Below, piece by piece: positions 54,601 to 64,000 of a stretch of 64,000 nt of DNA. Each line of letters opens with the position of its first letter. The stretch's first letter is position 1. Below the pieces are notes generated by a model. That model had not been told where the DNA came from and made no database searches. It was given only the letters and a program-made list of their open reading frames with translations. Where the stretch lies: NCBI GenBank assembly GCA_020848905.1, contig JADLHG010000056.1, positions 186,001 to 250,000 of the forward strand. The letters are read 5' to 3'. A program made the position numbers and the translations under genes. Source of the stretch: Deltaproteobacteria bacterium (lineage in GTDB: Bacteria; Myxococcota_A; Polyangia; GCA-2747355; JADLHG01).

Positions 54601-57600
54601 GGACTACCTCAAGGTCCTCGACAAGCGCATCAAGGCGGCGAAGGACGACGCGGAGCGGATCGCGCTCTACCGGCGCATCGCCACCGAGTGGGAGGGGCAG
54701 AGCGGCGGCAAGACCAAGGCGGCCGAGTACCTCGAGAAGGTGCATCAGCTCGGCGGCGGCAACGAGGAGAGTTTCAAGTCGCTCGTGCGGCTGTACTGGG
54801 AGCTGAAGGACTATCCGAAGCTGGCGGAGGCCTACCAGCAGCAGGTGAAGCTCACCGAGCGGCCGGAGGATCGCGTCGGACTCTACGCGGGTCTCGGGAA
54901 GGTCTACGAGGACCACCTGAAGGACCCCACGCGGGCGATCGAGGCCTTCAACGGGCTGCTCACGGTGGACGCCGAGAACAAGATCGCCCTGGCCGGGCTC
55001 GCGCGGCTCTACGAGGCCACCGGGGCGGCCGCGCAGGCCGTGGCGATGTACGAGCGCCTGGCCACGAAGGAGCAGGAGGTCGACAAGCAGGTGGAGTGCT
55101 ACCACCGCGTCGGGCTCCTGCAGCTCCAGAAGCTGCGGAAGGAGGGCGAGGCGGAGGCCAGCCTGGCCAAGGCGCTCGAGCTGAAGGACGACCACGTGCC
55201 GTCGCTTCTCGCCCTGGCCGAGCTGTATCAGCACCGCAAGGACTACGGGAAGGCGGCGCGCTTCTTGCGCGAGGCGGGGCGGCACAGCCCGAACCTCCTC
55301 GAGAAGGTGGCCCGGCTACACCAGGCGGCCGTGGCGTACCAGGATCAGGTCCACAACGACACGCAGGCGGCCGAGATCTACGAGGAGCTCCTCGCGCTCG
55401 ACCCCGAGCACGTCGAGGCGGGGCAGCGCCTCCTCGCGCTCTACGAGCGGCAGGGGCAGCCGGAGAAGACGCTTCCGCTGCTCCAGATGCTGGCGCGCAA
55501 GGCGGACCCGAAGGATCGCCCGCGGCTCATCGAGCTCAACCTGCGCCTCGGTGACGCGCTGCTCAAGGCCTCGCAGGAGGAGCGTGCGGTGGGGGCCTAC
55601 CGCGCCGCGTACGAGCTCGACCCCACCTCGCCCACGTCGATGCACAAGCTGGCGGACCTGCTCTTCCTCCGCAAGGAGCACGAGGAGGCGGGCAAGCTCT
55701 ACCAGGCGCTGCTCGTGCACCGACGGGACAGCATGGCCTCGCCCGAGGTCGTGGAGGTCTTCCTCCGCCTCGGAGAGATCAAGATGGCTCTCGGGGAGAC
55801 GGCCAAGGCGCTCAACATGTTCGAGAAGGCGCTCGACCTCGACCCGTCGAACGCGAAGGTGCTCTCGCACGTCATGCACGCCTACCAGGAGAAGGGGGAC
55901 TGGGAGGCGGTGGTGCGCTGCAAGAAGAACATGGTCAAGGGGGCGACCGACGAGGTGGCGAAGCTCTCGCTGCTCGAGGAGGTCGGGGACCTGCTGGTGG
56001 AGAAGCTCAAGCGGCTGAACGAGGCCGCCGCGGCCTACAAGCAGGCGGTGGAGCTGAAGCCGGATCACCGGCGCGTGCTGCACAAGCTCTTGGAGGTGCA
56101 CATCGAGCAGAAGCGGTGGGAGGACTGCATCGCCGTCCTGACCCAGCTCGAGCGACTGGAGACCGACGGGACGCACAGCTACCGGCTGCACTACACGGCC
56201 GCCGTGATTCTGCGCGACGAGCTGAAGCGGCCGCAGGAGGCGGCGCGTCACCTGGACCTGGCGCTCCAGGCGGACCCGACCAACCAGAAGGCCTTCACCG
56301 CGCTCAAGCAGCTCTACACCGAGCAGGGCAACTACAAGGGGCTCGTGCAGGCCTTCCGGCTGATGCTGAAGCGGCTTCCCGCCGAGACGCCGGTGGCCGA
56401 GCAGGTGCGGCTCTGGCACGAGCTGGGGCAGATCTGTCAGGAGAAGCTGCAGGACGCGAAGGGGGCGATCGTGGCCTTCGAGGTGGCGGCCAAGATCGAT
56501 CCGACGAACGTCCACCGGCTCGAGACGCTGGCGCGGCTCTACGCCACGGCCGGCCCCGAGGCGTACGCCAAGGCGGTGCAGGTCAATCAGCGGCTGCTGC
56601 GGCACAACCCGATGCGCCTCGAGGCGTACCGGGAACTCCGCCGGCTCTACGGCGAGGCGAAGGACGAGGACAAGTCGATCTGCGTCTCGGCAGTGTTGAA
56701 CCTGCTCAAGCTCGCGGGACCGGAGGAGCAGGCCTATTACCAGAAGCATCGCGCGGCCACGCCGAAGCGGGTGCAGAGCAAGCTCGGGGCGGAGCTCTGG
56801 CGGGGGCAGATCGAACACCCGCGGCAGTCGCCCGTGCTGAGCGACCTCTTCGGGGCTGCAGCGCCGGTCATCGGCCCGATGGCGATGCGCGCCAAGCGAC
56901 ACTTCGGCCTGCGCGCCACCGAGCAGCTCCACCCGGACAAGGACCAGCGGCTCTGGGCCCGCGCCTACCGCTACGCGGCGGAGGCTATCGGGCACGCGCC
57001 GGACGAGCTCTACGTGCGCGGAGACATGCAGGAGCCCCTCTCCCTCGTGTTGACGGGTGAGCAGGGGAAGGGGAGCACGGTGCTCTGGGTGAACCCGCTC
57101 GTGGTGAAGGAGGGGCGGACCGAGGGCGAGCTCACCTTCTGGTTCGGCAAGACTCTGGCGCTCCTGCGGCCGGAGCACGTGCTGGCGTTCGTGACCCCGG
57201 CGCCGGCGGTGCTGCGCGCCGTGGTCCTGGCGGCGGTGAAGCTGCTCGCACCGACGACGCGCGTTTCAGGCGACGTGGACTACATCCAGCGTCTCGTGGA
57301 GGTGCTGCGCACCGAGCTGGATCCGCGGCAACTCGAGGGCCTGGGGCACCGCACCGAGGAGCTGCGCGCGGCGGCCGCCGAGGGAGAGGTCGAGCGCTGG
57401 CTCCAGGCGGTGGACCTGTCCGCGTCGCGTGCGGCGCTGCTCCTCTCGGGAGACCTCGAGGCTGCGGCGCGGCTGCTGATCGACGAGGCGGCCCCGGCCG
57501 GGACTCTGCCGCCGAAGGAGCGCGTGGCCGAGCTGATGGCCTACGCCGTCAGCGAGGAGTACTTCAAGGCGCGAGAGCTCCTCGGGCTGAAGCTCGCCTA

Positions 57601-57601
57601 G
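51668..57601 (+). CDS. Giant SIR2-like / protein-kinase-like / TPR protein
   Basis: A 1977-residue single-chain protein. Residues 1-250 resemble SIR2-family NAD-binding domains (CTGVRFASAGGLPGWDELL, AHGDF with His152), but the Asn of the TTNYD motif is Gly (TTGYD, Gly111). TPR units follow around 330-395. A kinase-like domain spans about 402-640: Gly loop GRGTTGTV (409-416), Lys431, HLDLQPSN (Asp525, Asn530, with Arg to Leu and the catalytic-loop Lys to Gln), DFR in place of DFG (543-545), and SPE. Then about 1100 residues of TPR and a C-terminal domain typical of large myxobacterial TPR proteins. A scaffold role with possibly inactive domains is inferred. TTTACA at 51524 could be a -35. Confidence 0.85.
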   Translation: MVEFPDALFERIRAGNTVLCTGVRFASAGGLPGWDELLTRLCAKLGAEAEPLKPLIQTGQYLTVAGQLKRRLGSDSLADVLKEAYGKGGGDLPKPHQLLKELPFHAALTTGYDGLMERALARNGTKPRVYSYSDGALLRLNEELKNFVVKAHGDFAHPDKLVLARLDYKRCIAPNQAYRAFVEDLYRTHTLLLVGYRAGDPDFVLLLERLIGTFRDAVTDHYAILSGLSEAEQEELYANYRVKVIPYDESADPATALQKALEELGTQWKSRGAALEKGQDPIQWLKQQLAPVDLRIDVVAGEGLSLSDARLSRISEAAVAVQLSQLDAETLCRLGNVRLYLGQTNAGIECFKAALEQNAKLAEAHLNLHHALAEAGDYAQSFSHLAKATELNQAMRPVPKRYELRAVIGRGTTGTVYNAHDLEAKRDVTVKVLRVSYVREHLSPERWLKETEALKTLEHKHVARVYDALIEGDRCVLVTESLSGRSLARLLREGGALVPEKAAEIMGQVCQGLEHAHGKGVLHLDLQPSNIFLRDDGTVALMDFRAGRAQKGRHVTVKRGSEGHQSPEVLAGSGADARADIYSLGATLYQMLTNRVPVGSFPRLGEASAPARRFEPLVNKSLRALPEERPQTVAEFSRALAGTGEGVAIPERADDLVAWLEVLTYQPDNQQAQTALDDLERQYRGAKDWDDLVTLLLGRVEVEGEPERRIAHLREVARVFESEVGDLSKAFAALQAAFREDHSSIEVRKDLERLAGATGTWNELLQEYTTLVQQVRDPKVACDWWVRMGRLYSNELGHDDYAAAALGQALLLDANRLDALAELAEVVRRKGDHKEYVRLVGRQVQLEQSAPRKLELLKDLARAQARELGDTDQAVATYQRILELEPTNVVALKSLEELHRKAESFTAMADVLKARLAAPESAEERLVTRHALAELAADRLQQPELAIEQYQAILEVAPDDVRALKGLERLYDATGRNEDYLKVLDKRIKAAKDDAERIALYRRIATEWEGQSGGKTKAAEYLEKVHQLGGGNEESFKSLVRLYWELKDYPKLAEAYQQQVKLTERPEDRVGLYAGLGKVYEDHLKDPTRAIEAFNGLLTVDAENKIALAGLARLYEATGAAAQAVAMYERLATKEQEVDKQVECYHRVGLLQLQKLRKEGEAEASLAKALELKDDHVPSLLALAELYQHRKDYGKAARFLREAGRHSPNLLEKVARLHQAAVAYQDQVHNDTQAAEIYEELLALDPEHVEAGQRLLALYERQGQPEKTLPLLQMLARKADPKDRPRLIELNLRLGDALLKASQEERAVGAYRAAYELDPTSPTSMHKLADLLFLRKEHEEAGKLYQALLVHRRDSMASPEVVEVFLRLGEIKMALGETAKALNMFEKALDLDPSNAKVLSHVMHAYQEKGDWEAVVRCKKNMVKGATDEVAKLSLLEEVGDLLVEKLKRLNEAAAAYKQAVELKPDHRRVLHKLLEVHIEQKRWEDCIAVLTQLERLETDGTHSYRLHYTAAVILRDELKRPQEAARHLDLALQADPTNQKAFTALKQLYTEQGNYKGLVQAFRLMLKRLPAETPVAEQVRLWHELGQICQEKLQDAKGAIVAFEVAAKIDPTNVHRLETLARLYATAGPEAYAKAVQVNQRLLRHNPMRLEAYRELRRLYGEAKDEDKSICVSAVLNLLKLAGPEEQAYYQKHRAATPKRVQSKLGAELWRGQIEHPRQSPVLSDLFGAAAPVIGPMAMRAKRHFGLRATEQLHPDKDQRLWARAYRYAAEAIGHAPDELYVRGDMQEPLSLVLTGEQGKGSTVLWVNPLVVKEGRTEGELTFWFGKTLALLRPEHVLAFVTPAPAVLRAVVLAAVKLLAPTTRVSGDVDYIQRLVEVLRTELDPRQLEGLGHRTEELRAAAAEGEVERWLQAVDLSASRAALLLSGDLEAAARLLIDEAAPAGTLPPKERVAELMAYAVSEEYFKARELLGLKLA

Positions 57602-57653
57602 CCGCGACGATCGGGGCGCGGTCCGGTGGGGGAGGGCCGCACGCGCGGGCACG

Positions 57654-58727
57654 TCATCGGCGCGGGTCGTACCAGGGCATGCCGTGCGTGCTCGGGCAGC
57701 GTGCGGGTGCGACGCCGAAGGCCTGGCAGATCTCGCGGGCCGCGGGCTTGCCGCGCGGGCAGTACTCGCGGCTTTGCGGGCCCCCCCAGCCGAACCAGTT
57801 CCAGAAGTAGACCCCTTCCAGATACGGCGCCCCGGCGAAGGCGCGCCGAAAGGCCGCGTAGCAGTCCCGCTGCTCGTCGAGGCCGAGCGGCTCCTTGAGC
57901 GACTCGAACCACGGCCGCGCGCTCGTCCCGCGCTGGCTGTGGTAGCCGAGCTCGGTGAGCACGATCGGCTTGCGGACGCGGGCCCAGAAGCGGCCGATGC
58001 GCGAGCGGAGCTCTCGCCAGGCGTGGGTGAGCCGGAGCAGCGAGGGCTGCCGTTCCGCGAGCCCGACGAGCTCGAAGTAGGCCGAGAGCCCGATCTGGTC
58101 CACGAGGTGCCAGATGGCGACGCGCTCGAAGTGGTCGTGGTTGGCCGAGTAGACGAGGCGGCCGCGGAAGGTGCGCCGCACCTCGGCGATGAGCGGCGCC
58201 CACCGGGCGGGTCGGGTGTCGAGCGAGGAGAGCTCGCTGCCGACGCAGAACGACTCGGCGCCTCCCCGTGCCGCGACCTGGGCGAGCTCGAGGATCAGCT
58301 TGCGGTAGTTGCGCCACCAGGCGTCGGGGTCCTGCGGGGCGAGGGCGCCGCGCCACTCGTCGGGCGTGACCTCGTACTCGAGGCGCAAGATGGGGAAGAG
58401 CAGCACGCGGAGGCCGAGGGCGCGGGCCTGGGAGAGGGTACGTAGGACGCGGTCCAGCGGAGGCGTGTAGCGGCTGTGCGCGCGGAGCTCGGTGGATCTC
58501 ACGTCGTGCTGGTAGTAGGGGACGACGACCGAGACGTGGGTCGCGCCGGTCGCGCGGATCTCGCGCAGCAGGTAGCCGTAGTCGAGACCGGGGTCCTCGG
58601 CGAAGAGGCCGAGGGAGATGCCCCGCTCGGACCAGAGGGCGGGCGCCGAGTGGGCCTCGCGGGAGGCGGTGATGGCGGCCGAGGCGAGAAGGATCGAGGC
58701 GACGAGCAGTCCTCGGCTGTAGCGCAC
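57654..58727 (-). CDS. Secreted glycoside-hydrolase-like TIM-barrel protein (GH113-type)
   Basis: A 357-residue secreted protein with a signal peptide (LLVASILLASAAITASREAHSA). The barrel has the landmarks of the GH113/GTA-TIM group: RGISLGLFAEDPGLDYGYLL, VVPYYQHDV, LRLEYEVTPDEWRGAL, GSELSSLDT with a likely acid/base Glu, and VLTELGYHSQRGTSARPW with a likely nucleophile Glu. The C-terminus has YFWNWFGWGGPQSREYCPRG. Beta-mannanase-like activity is possible; substrate is unknown. It stops 53 bases from the giant gene, convergently. Confidence 0.8.
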   Translation of the reverse strand: MRYSRGLLVASILLASAAITASREAHSAPALWSERGISLGLFAEDPGLDYGYLLREIRATGATHVSVVVPYYQHDVRSTELRAHSRYTPPLDRVLRTLSQARALGLRVLLFPILRLEYEVTPDEWRGALAPQDPDAWWRNYRKLILELAQVAARGGAESFCVGSELSSLDTRPARWAPLIAEVRRTFRGRLVYSANHDHFERVAIWHLVDQIGLSAYFELVGLAERQPSLLRLTHAWRELRSRIGRFWARVRKPIVLTELGYHSQRGTSARPWFESLKEPLGLDEQRDCYAAFRRAFAGAPYLEGVYFWNWFGWGGPQSREYCPRGKPAAREICQAFGVAPARCPSTHGMPWYDPRR

Positions 58728-58751
58728 CTCTCGCGCTCCGCGCTCGGGTCG

Positions 58752-59177
58752 TTAGTTCGCGGCCTTGGCGTCCTTGGCCGTGGCGTCGGGGGTCTTGGCG
58801 TCTGCGGCCTTCGCGTCCGCCGCCTTGGCGTCTGCGGCCTTCGCGTCGGCCGCCTTGGCGTCCGCGGCCTTCGCGTCGGTGGTCTTGGCGTCACCCGACT
58901 TCGCGTCGCCGGCTTTTCCGTCGCCGGTCTTGGCGTCTGCGGCCTTGGCGTCGGCAGTAGCTCCGTCCTTGGTCCCGGCATCCTGCGTGGTCAGCTCGCA
59001 GCCGCCCGTGGGCTGACAGGTCCCGCCGGCCTGGCGGTCGGCCGCCTTGACGCAGCAGATCAGGCCGCTCTGGCAATCGCTGTCGAGCTGGCAGCGCTCG
59101 CCCTGGGCCTGCTTGCAGCCGGTGAGCCCGAGGGCAGAGAACAGCAGGGCGGCGACTAGCGTCACTCCTCGATGCAT
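58752..59177 (-). CDS. Small lipoprotein with a Cys-rich head and AKAADA-repeat tail
   Basis: A 141-residue protein with signal peptide and lipobox LGLTGC, then a compact Cys-rich module (CQLDSDCQSGLICCVKA, CQPTGGCEL) with about seven Cys. The C-terminal half (about 70 residues) consists of five-residue repeats DAKAA with variants DAKTG, DAKSG and DAKTT, ending at the stop. The repeat resembles the Lys/Ala-rich linkers of H1-like and stalk-type proteins. Start at ATG 59177 follows GAGAGAGGA. GreA and the HEAT protein follow on the same strand. Confidence 0.75.
   Translation of the reverse strand: MHRGVTLVAALLFSALGLTGCKQAQGERCQLDSDCQSGLICCVKAADRQAGGTCQPTGGCELTTQDAGTKDGATADAKAADAKTGDGKAGDAKSGDAKTTDAKAADAKAADAKAADAKAADAKAADAKTPDATAKDAKAAN
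58755..58961 (-). repeat. 15-bp tandem repeats encoding (D)AKAA
   Basis: Roughly thirteen imperfect 15-base units (GCG-TCG/TCC-GCC-GCC-TTG-type on the plus strand) occupy the 3' end of the lipoprotein gene. Each encodes DAKxx. The unit is a codon multiple, so length polymorphism would not break the frame. Confidence 0.85.
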
Positions 59178-59194
59178 CGTGTCGATCCTCTCTC

Positions 59195-59665
59195 TTATTC
59201 GCCGAAGCTGACGTCGACGATCTCGTAGCGGCGGGTTCCGCCGGGTACCTTGACGGTGACCTCGTCCCCGACGGAGTGGTTGATGAGCGCGCGCGCGACC
59301 GGTGAGGAGATGGAGATCCGGCCGGCCTTCACGTCCGACTCGTCGTCTCCGACGATCGAGTAGCGGACCTCCTCCCCGGAGTCGATCTCGGCCAGCCGCA
59401 CCGTGGCGCCGAAGATCACGCGGTCGCCCGATAGCTTGCTCGGGTCGATGACCTCCGCCTGGCCGATCTTGGCCTCGAGCTCGCGGATGCGTGCCTCGAG
59501 GAACCCCTGCCGCTCCTTCGCGGCGTGGTACTCGGCGTTTTCGGAGAGGTCTCCGAGTTCTCGGGCCTCCAGGATCGTGTCGGCGAGCCTCGGGCGCTCG
59601 GCCTTGCACTCGCGCAGTTCTACCCGCAGGCGGTCGAGCCCCTGGGGGGTCATGGGGAACTTCAT
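59195..59665 (-). CDS. greA: Transcription elongation factor GreA
   Basis: Rescues backtracked RNA polymerase by stimulating transcript cleavage. The 156 residues have the N-terminal coiled coil (RPRLADTILEARELGDLSENAEYHAAKE) with the conserved tip acidic residues DLSENAEYHAAK, and the C-terminal FKBP-like domain (GATVRLAEIDSGEEVRYSIVG, SISSPVARALINHSVGDEVTV). The ATG at 59665 overlaps the stop of the upstream HEAT gene (ATGA). Confidence 0.95.
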   Translation of the reverse strand: MKFPMTPQGLDRLRVELRECKAERPRLADTILEARELGDLSENAEYHAAKERQGFLEARIRELEAKIGQAEVIDPSKLSGDRVIFGATVRLAEIDSGEEVRYSIVGDDESDVKAGRISISSPVARALINHSVGDEVTVKVPGGTRRYEIVDVSFGE

Positions 59666-60411
59666 GGCTGGGTCCGCGCCTTCTTGAGCTTGATCTTGCC
59701 CTTGCCGTCCACGAGGTAATCGCTGCCGAGCAGTCCCTCGACGGTGCCGCGGAAGCCGGTGACGGCCCACCCGGTTTCGGCGAAGCCCTCCGCGATCCGA
59801 TTCTTGATGCGCAGGCTCTCCTCGTCGGCGTTGCAGAAGGCCTTGAGCAGCGCCTCGCGGGCGAGCTCCTGCCGCTGGTTGAAGAGACCCTCGACGGTCA
59901 GGTAGCGCACTGTCTCGTCGTGGTCCTCGAGGAAGGGGACGAGCCGCTCGGCCGCCCGCACGTCCTTGAAGTCCCCGAGGTAGCCGATGAGCTGCTGCTT
60001 CTTCGACGGGTCGCGCACGTAGCCGGGCTCGTAGCTCGCGAGCACCTCCTCGAGCACGGACCAGCTGGTCTCGTGGTCGCAGACGTCGCCCAGCATGCGC
60101 AGCCCCCACGAGAGCGTCGGGGAGTCCGTCAGGTGCTGGCGGAGGTGCGGGAGCACCCGCTCGCCGAGATCCACGAGCCCCTGGTAGACCAGGTTCTTCT
60201 CCTCTTCGTCCGAGACCATGTTGGCGTCGTAGATGAAGGTGAAGCGCTTGAACAGCGCCGCGATCGCCTCGTCGCTTCCGTCCTCCAGCAGGGTGTGCAG
60301 CGCCGGACCGCGATCGTCCGGTTTGATCTTCTTGTTGGCGGCCTTGGCGCTCGCCTTTTGCAGCGCGCGCTCTTTGCGGCCGTCCTTGCTGAAGAGTGCC
60401 TTGAGGCTCAC
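59662..60411 (-). CDS. HEAT-repeat protein
   Basis: A 249-residue helical-repeat protein (HEAT-like units such as DEAIAALFKRFTFIYDANM, RAAERLVPFLEDHDETVRYL and LAREALLKAFCNADEESLRI). It begins with a short lysine-rich segment. No catalytic motif is visible; a scaffold role is likely. It is first in a two-gene unit with greA, overlapping it by 4 bases, so expression is coupled to GreA. Confidence 0.82.
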   Translation of the reverse strand: MSLKALFSKDGRKERALQKASAKAANKKIKPDDRGPALHTLLEDGSDEAIAALFKRFTFIYDANMVSDEEEKNLVYQGLVDLGERVLPHLRQHLTDSPTLSWGLRMLGDVCDHETSWSVLEEVLASYEPGYVRDPSKKQQLIGYLGDFKDVRAAERLVPFLEDHDETVRYLTVEGLFNQRQELAREALLKAFCNADEESLRIKNRIAEGFAETGWAVTGFRGTVEGLLGSDYLVDGKGKIKLKKARTQP

Positions 60412-60485
60412 GGCGTCCTCTGAGTAGTGGAAATCGGAGCTCGCCAGCGACGGGCTGCGCGGCTTTCGTCCTATTGGTCGTCGCC

Positions 60486-60568
60486 AGTCTGCAATCGGTT
60501 CGCTCGGGGGTCAATAGGCGTTTTGGCCACGTTCTGACGCTGGAATCTCGAAAGGCGGTGCGTATAAT
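60486..60568. promoter_or_regulatory. Divergent promoters for the HEAT-greA pair and for fusA
   Basis: On the plus strand TATAAT (60563-60568) is a perfect -10 located 54 bases before the fusA start; its -35 region (CTGGAA at 60540) is poor. On the minus strand TTGACC (complement of 60509-60514) and CAGACT (complement of 60486-60491) are 17 bases apart and could drive the HEAT-greA genes, weakly. The pairing of a strong -10 with a weak -35 suggests activation or UP-type help for fusA. Confidence 0.45.
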
Positions 60569-60621
60569 AGCGCCCGCCTGAGGGGGCATTTTCCGTCGGA
60601 ACGCGCTCAGGCGAGGGGATC

Positions 60622-62658
<2,037 letters not shown>

Positions 62659-62674
62659 CGGCGCGGTCGCTTCT

Positions 62675-62692
62675 CTCCGGCGCGCGCCGGAG
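62675..62692 (+). terminator. Hairpin downstream of fusA
   Basis: CTCCGGCGCGCGCCGGAG is a perfect 18-bp palindrome, 16 bases after the fusA stop. It lacks a T-tract, so it may stabilise the 3' end rather than terminate. It lies 25 bases before the S46 peptidase start. Confidence 0.5.
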
Positions 62693-62717
62693 CTTCCGGA
62701 CCACAACGAGGGTAGAC

Positions 62718-64000
62718 ATGCACGAGCTGGGACGAAGAGGGTGCGCCGGCTGGGCGGGCGCATTGGTGGTGTGTCTTTCGGGGGCGGCGCTGGCCGCCGA
62801 GGGGATGTACCCGCTCGACCGGCTCCCCGAGAAGGAGCTCGCGGGGGCGGGGCTGAAGGTGACCCCCGGCGAGCTCGGGCGGCTGTCGCGAGCGGTGGTG
62901 CAGGTCGCGCGCGGCGGTAGCGGGGCCTTCGTCTCCAAGCAGGGTCTGCTCGTGACGAACCACCACGTGGCCTTCGGGTGCCTCGCGCGGCTCAACGCGC
63001 TCAAGGCGCACCAGGGGATCATGGACCGCGGCTTCGTCGCGAAGGCGCAGAAGGACGAGCTCTCGTGCCCCGGCTACGACCTCCTGGTAGTGCGGAAGGT
63101 GGAGGACGTGACCCAGCCCGTCCTGGCCGCGGTGAAGGGGAAGCCGCACTGGTCGAAGCGCTTCGAGGCGATTCGGCTGCGCAAGGACGACCTGGTGAAG
63201 GCCTGCGAGGAGGGAGGGAAGCAGGTCTGTCAGGTGGCGGAGATGGACGGCGGCGCTTCGTATTCGCTCACCACCTACCTGCGCGTGCGAGACGTGCGGC
63301 TGGTCTACGCGCCGGCCAAGGCCCTCGGGAAGTACGGCGGGGACATCGACAACTGGATGTTTCCGCGCCACACGGCGGACTTCACCTACCTGCGGGCCTA
63401 CGTGAACGAGAAGGGCGAGGGGGGCGCGTTCGACAAGGCGAACCGCCCGCTCGAGACGCCGGTGCACCTGAAGGTGTCCACGGAGGGGGTGGGCCGGGGG
63501 GCGATGGTGCTGGTGATGGGCTTTCCGGGGCGGACCTCGCGGCACGCCACGAGCCACGCGGTGCGGTACTACGTGGAGGAGCAGCTCCCGCAGGTGATCG
63601 AGTTTCTCGACGGGACGATCAAGGCCGTGCACCTCCGCATGAAGGCGAGCGACGAGGCGCGACGCAAGTACGAGGGCTTCGAATCCAGCCTGCAGAACGG
63701 GCTGAAGTACTACCAGATGAGCGCGGACGGGATGAAGCGCTGGAAGACGCTCGAGCGCAAGCTGGCCGACGAGAAGGCGCTGCTCGAAGCGCAGCCGGCG
63801 GGCTCCGAGGCGCGCAAGGGGGCGGAGAAGGTGCTCGGGGAGATCGGCGCGGTCTACGGCCGCTACCGCGGCTTCAACCGGAAGATGGCGGCCCTCGGGC
63901 GGCTGATGATGGTCTCCACCGTGGGGAGCGCGTACCAGATGGCCAAGTGGGCCAAGGAGAAGATGAAGCCCGAGCGGATGCGCAAGGAGGAGGCGTACAA
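62718..64000 (+). CDS. S46-family dipeptidyl peptidase (DPP7/DPP11-like), truncated by window edge
   Basis: Periplasmic or secreted serine peptidase that removes dipeptides from peptide N-termini. At least 427 residues are visible. There is a signal peptide (residues 1-27, ending GAALAAEG). The catalytic His motif GLLVTNHHVAFGC and the catalytic Asp motif GKYGGDIDNWMFPRHTADF are both present, as is the long helical region typical of S46 enzymes. The catalytic Ser and the C-terminal half lie beyond the edge. GAGGGTAG precedes ATG 62718. Confidence 0.93.
   Translation, partial: MHELGRRGCAGWAGALVVCLSGAALAAEGMYPLDRLPEKELAGAGLKVTPGELGRLSRAVVQVARGGSGAFVSKQGLLVTNHHVAFGCLARLNALKAHQGIMDRGFVAKAQKDELSCPGYDLLVVRKVEDVTQPVLAAVKGKPHWSKRFEAIRLRKDDLVKACEEGGKQVCQVAEMDGGASYSLTTYLRVRDVRLVYAPAKALGKYGGDIDNWMFPRHTADFTYLRAYVNEKGEGGAFDKANRPLETPVHLKVSTEGVGRGAMVLVMGFPGRTSRHATSHAVRYYVEEQLPQVIEFLDGTIKAVHLRMKASDEARRKYEGFESSLQNGLKYYQMSADGMKRWKTLERKLADEKALLEAQPAGSEARKGAEKVLGEIGAVYGRYRGFNRKMAALGRLMMVSTVGSAYQMAKWAKEKMKPERMRKEEAY

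Noticed and set aside
51398-55285. A 1295-codon open frame on the minus strand opposite the giant TPR gene
   Set aside because: Antisense shadow of the TPR coding region; Leu/His/Arg-rich with no signal or domain.
51668-57601. Interpretation of the SIR2-like giant as a known anti-phage defence system
   Set aside because: No other defence gene, toxin-antitoxin module or mobile element is nearby, and the key SIR2 Asn is substituted; reported only as a candidate.
58755-58961. Regular 15-bp repeats
   Set aside because: No spacers and in-frame coding for DAKxx; a protein repeat rather than CRISPR or satellite DNA.

Overview
The window looks like chromosome from a high-GC deltaproteobacterium in the broad sense, most probably a member of Myxococcota. 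The inference rests on gene content: bacterial microcompartment (BMC) shell genes of the kind I remember from Haliangium ochraceum, a type II secretion (T2SS) operon that includes gspN, two sigma-54 activators (one with an FHA domain), two proteins with Ser/Thr-kinase domains, many lipoproteins, and a nearly 2000-residue TPR protein whose C-terminal domain resembles those of large myxobacterial TPR proteins. I see no rRNA, tRNA, CRISPR array, insertion sequence, integrase or phage gene.

Layout. 1-7630: truncated gshB, an aldehyde dehydrogenase plus proline dehydrogenase pair, an outer-membrane-like protein, a lipoprotein overlapping prmC, and a beta-helix lipoprotein. 7755-11877: a compact BMC operon ordered BMC-T, BMC-H, BMC-P, CoA-acylating aldehyde dehydrogenase with an encapsulation-type N-terminus, a class III nucleotidyl-cyclase homologue lacking its transition-state residues, and a second BMC-T. 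Each of the first three shell genes is preceded by a stem-loop. 12553-29320: an NtrC-type regulator, a perfect inverted repeat and a near-consensus sigma-54 promoter, then gspCDEFGHIJKLMN without interruption, then an FHA-containing sigma-54 activator. The prepilin peptidase gene is not in the window.

29355-44915: an AAA+ ATPase with an upstream SprT-like metalloprotease, queG, a PduS/RnfC-like Fe-S flavoprotein, nth overlapping a Nudix gene, glcD, a three-subunit transhydrogenase, rny, a zinc-type oxidoreductase with a cysteine desulfurase, an A-type Fe-S carrier preceded by an FNR-like palindrome, and a cold-shock protein with its own terminator. 45021-64000: envelope functions (polysaccharide deacetylase, divergent beta-lactamase/NamZ fusion), a Ser/Thr kinase, a PHA-granule-type protein, two proteins of unknown function, a SIR2-like/kinase-like/TPR giant, a GH113-like secreted protein, a repeat lipoprotein, greA with a HEAT protein, a stand-alone EF-G, and a truncated S46 peptidase.

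The best candidates for undescribed biology are the degenerate cyclase inside the BMC operon with its SD-pairing stem-loops, the SIR2/degenerate-kinase/TPR giant, the SprT-AAA+ pair, and the complete-looking sigma-54 control region for the T2SS. All functional calls come from reading translated sequence and motifs; no database search was run.
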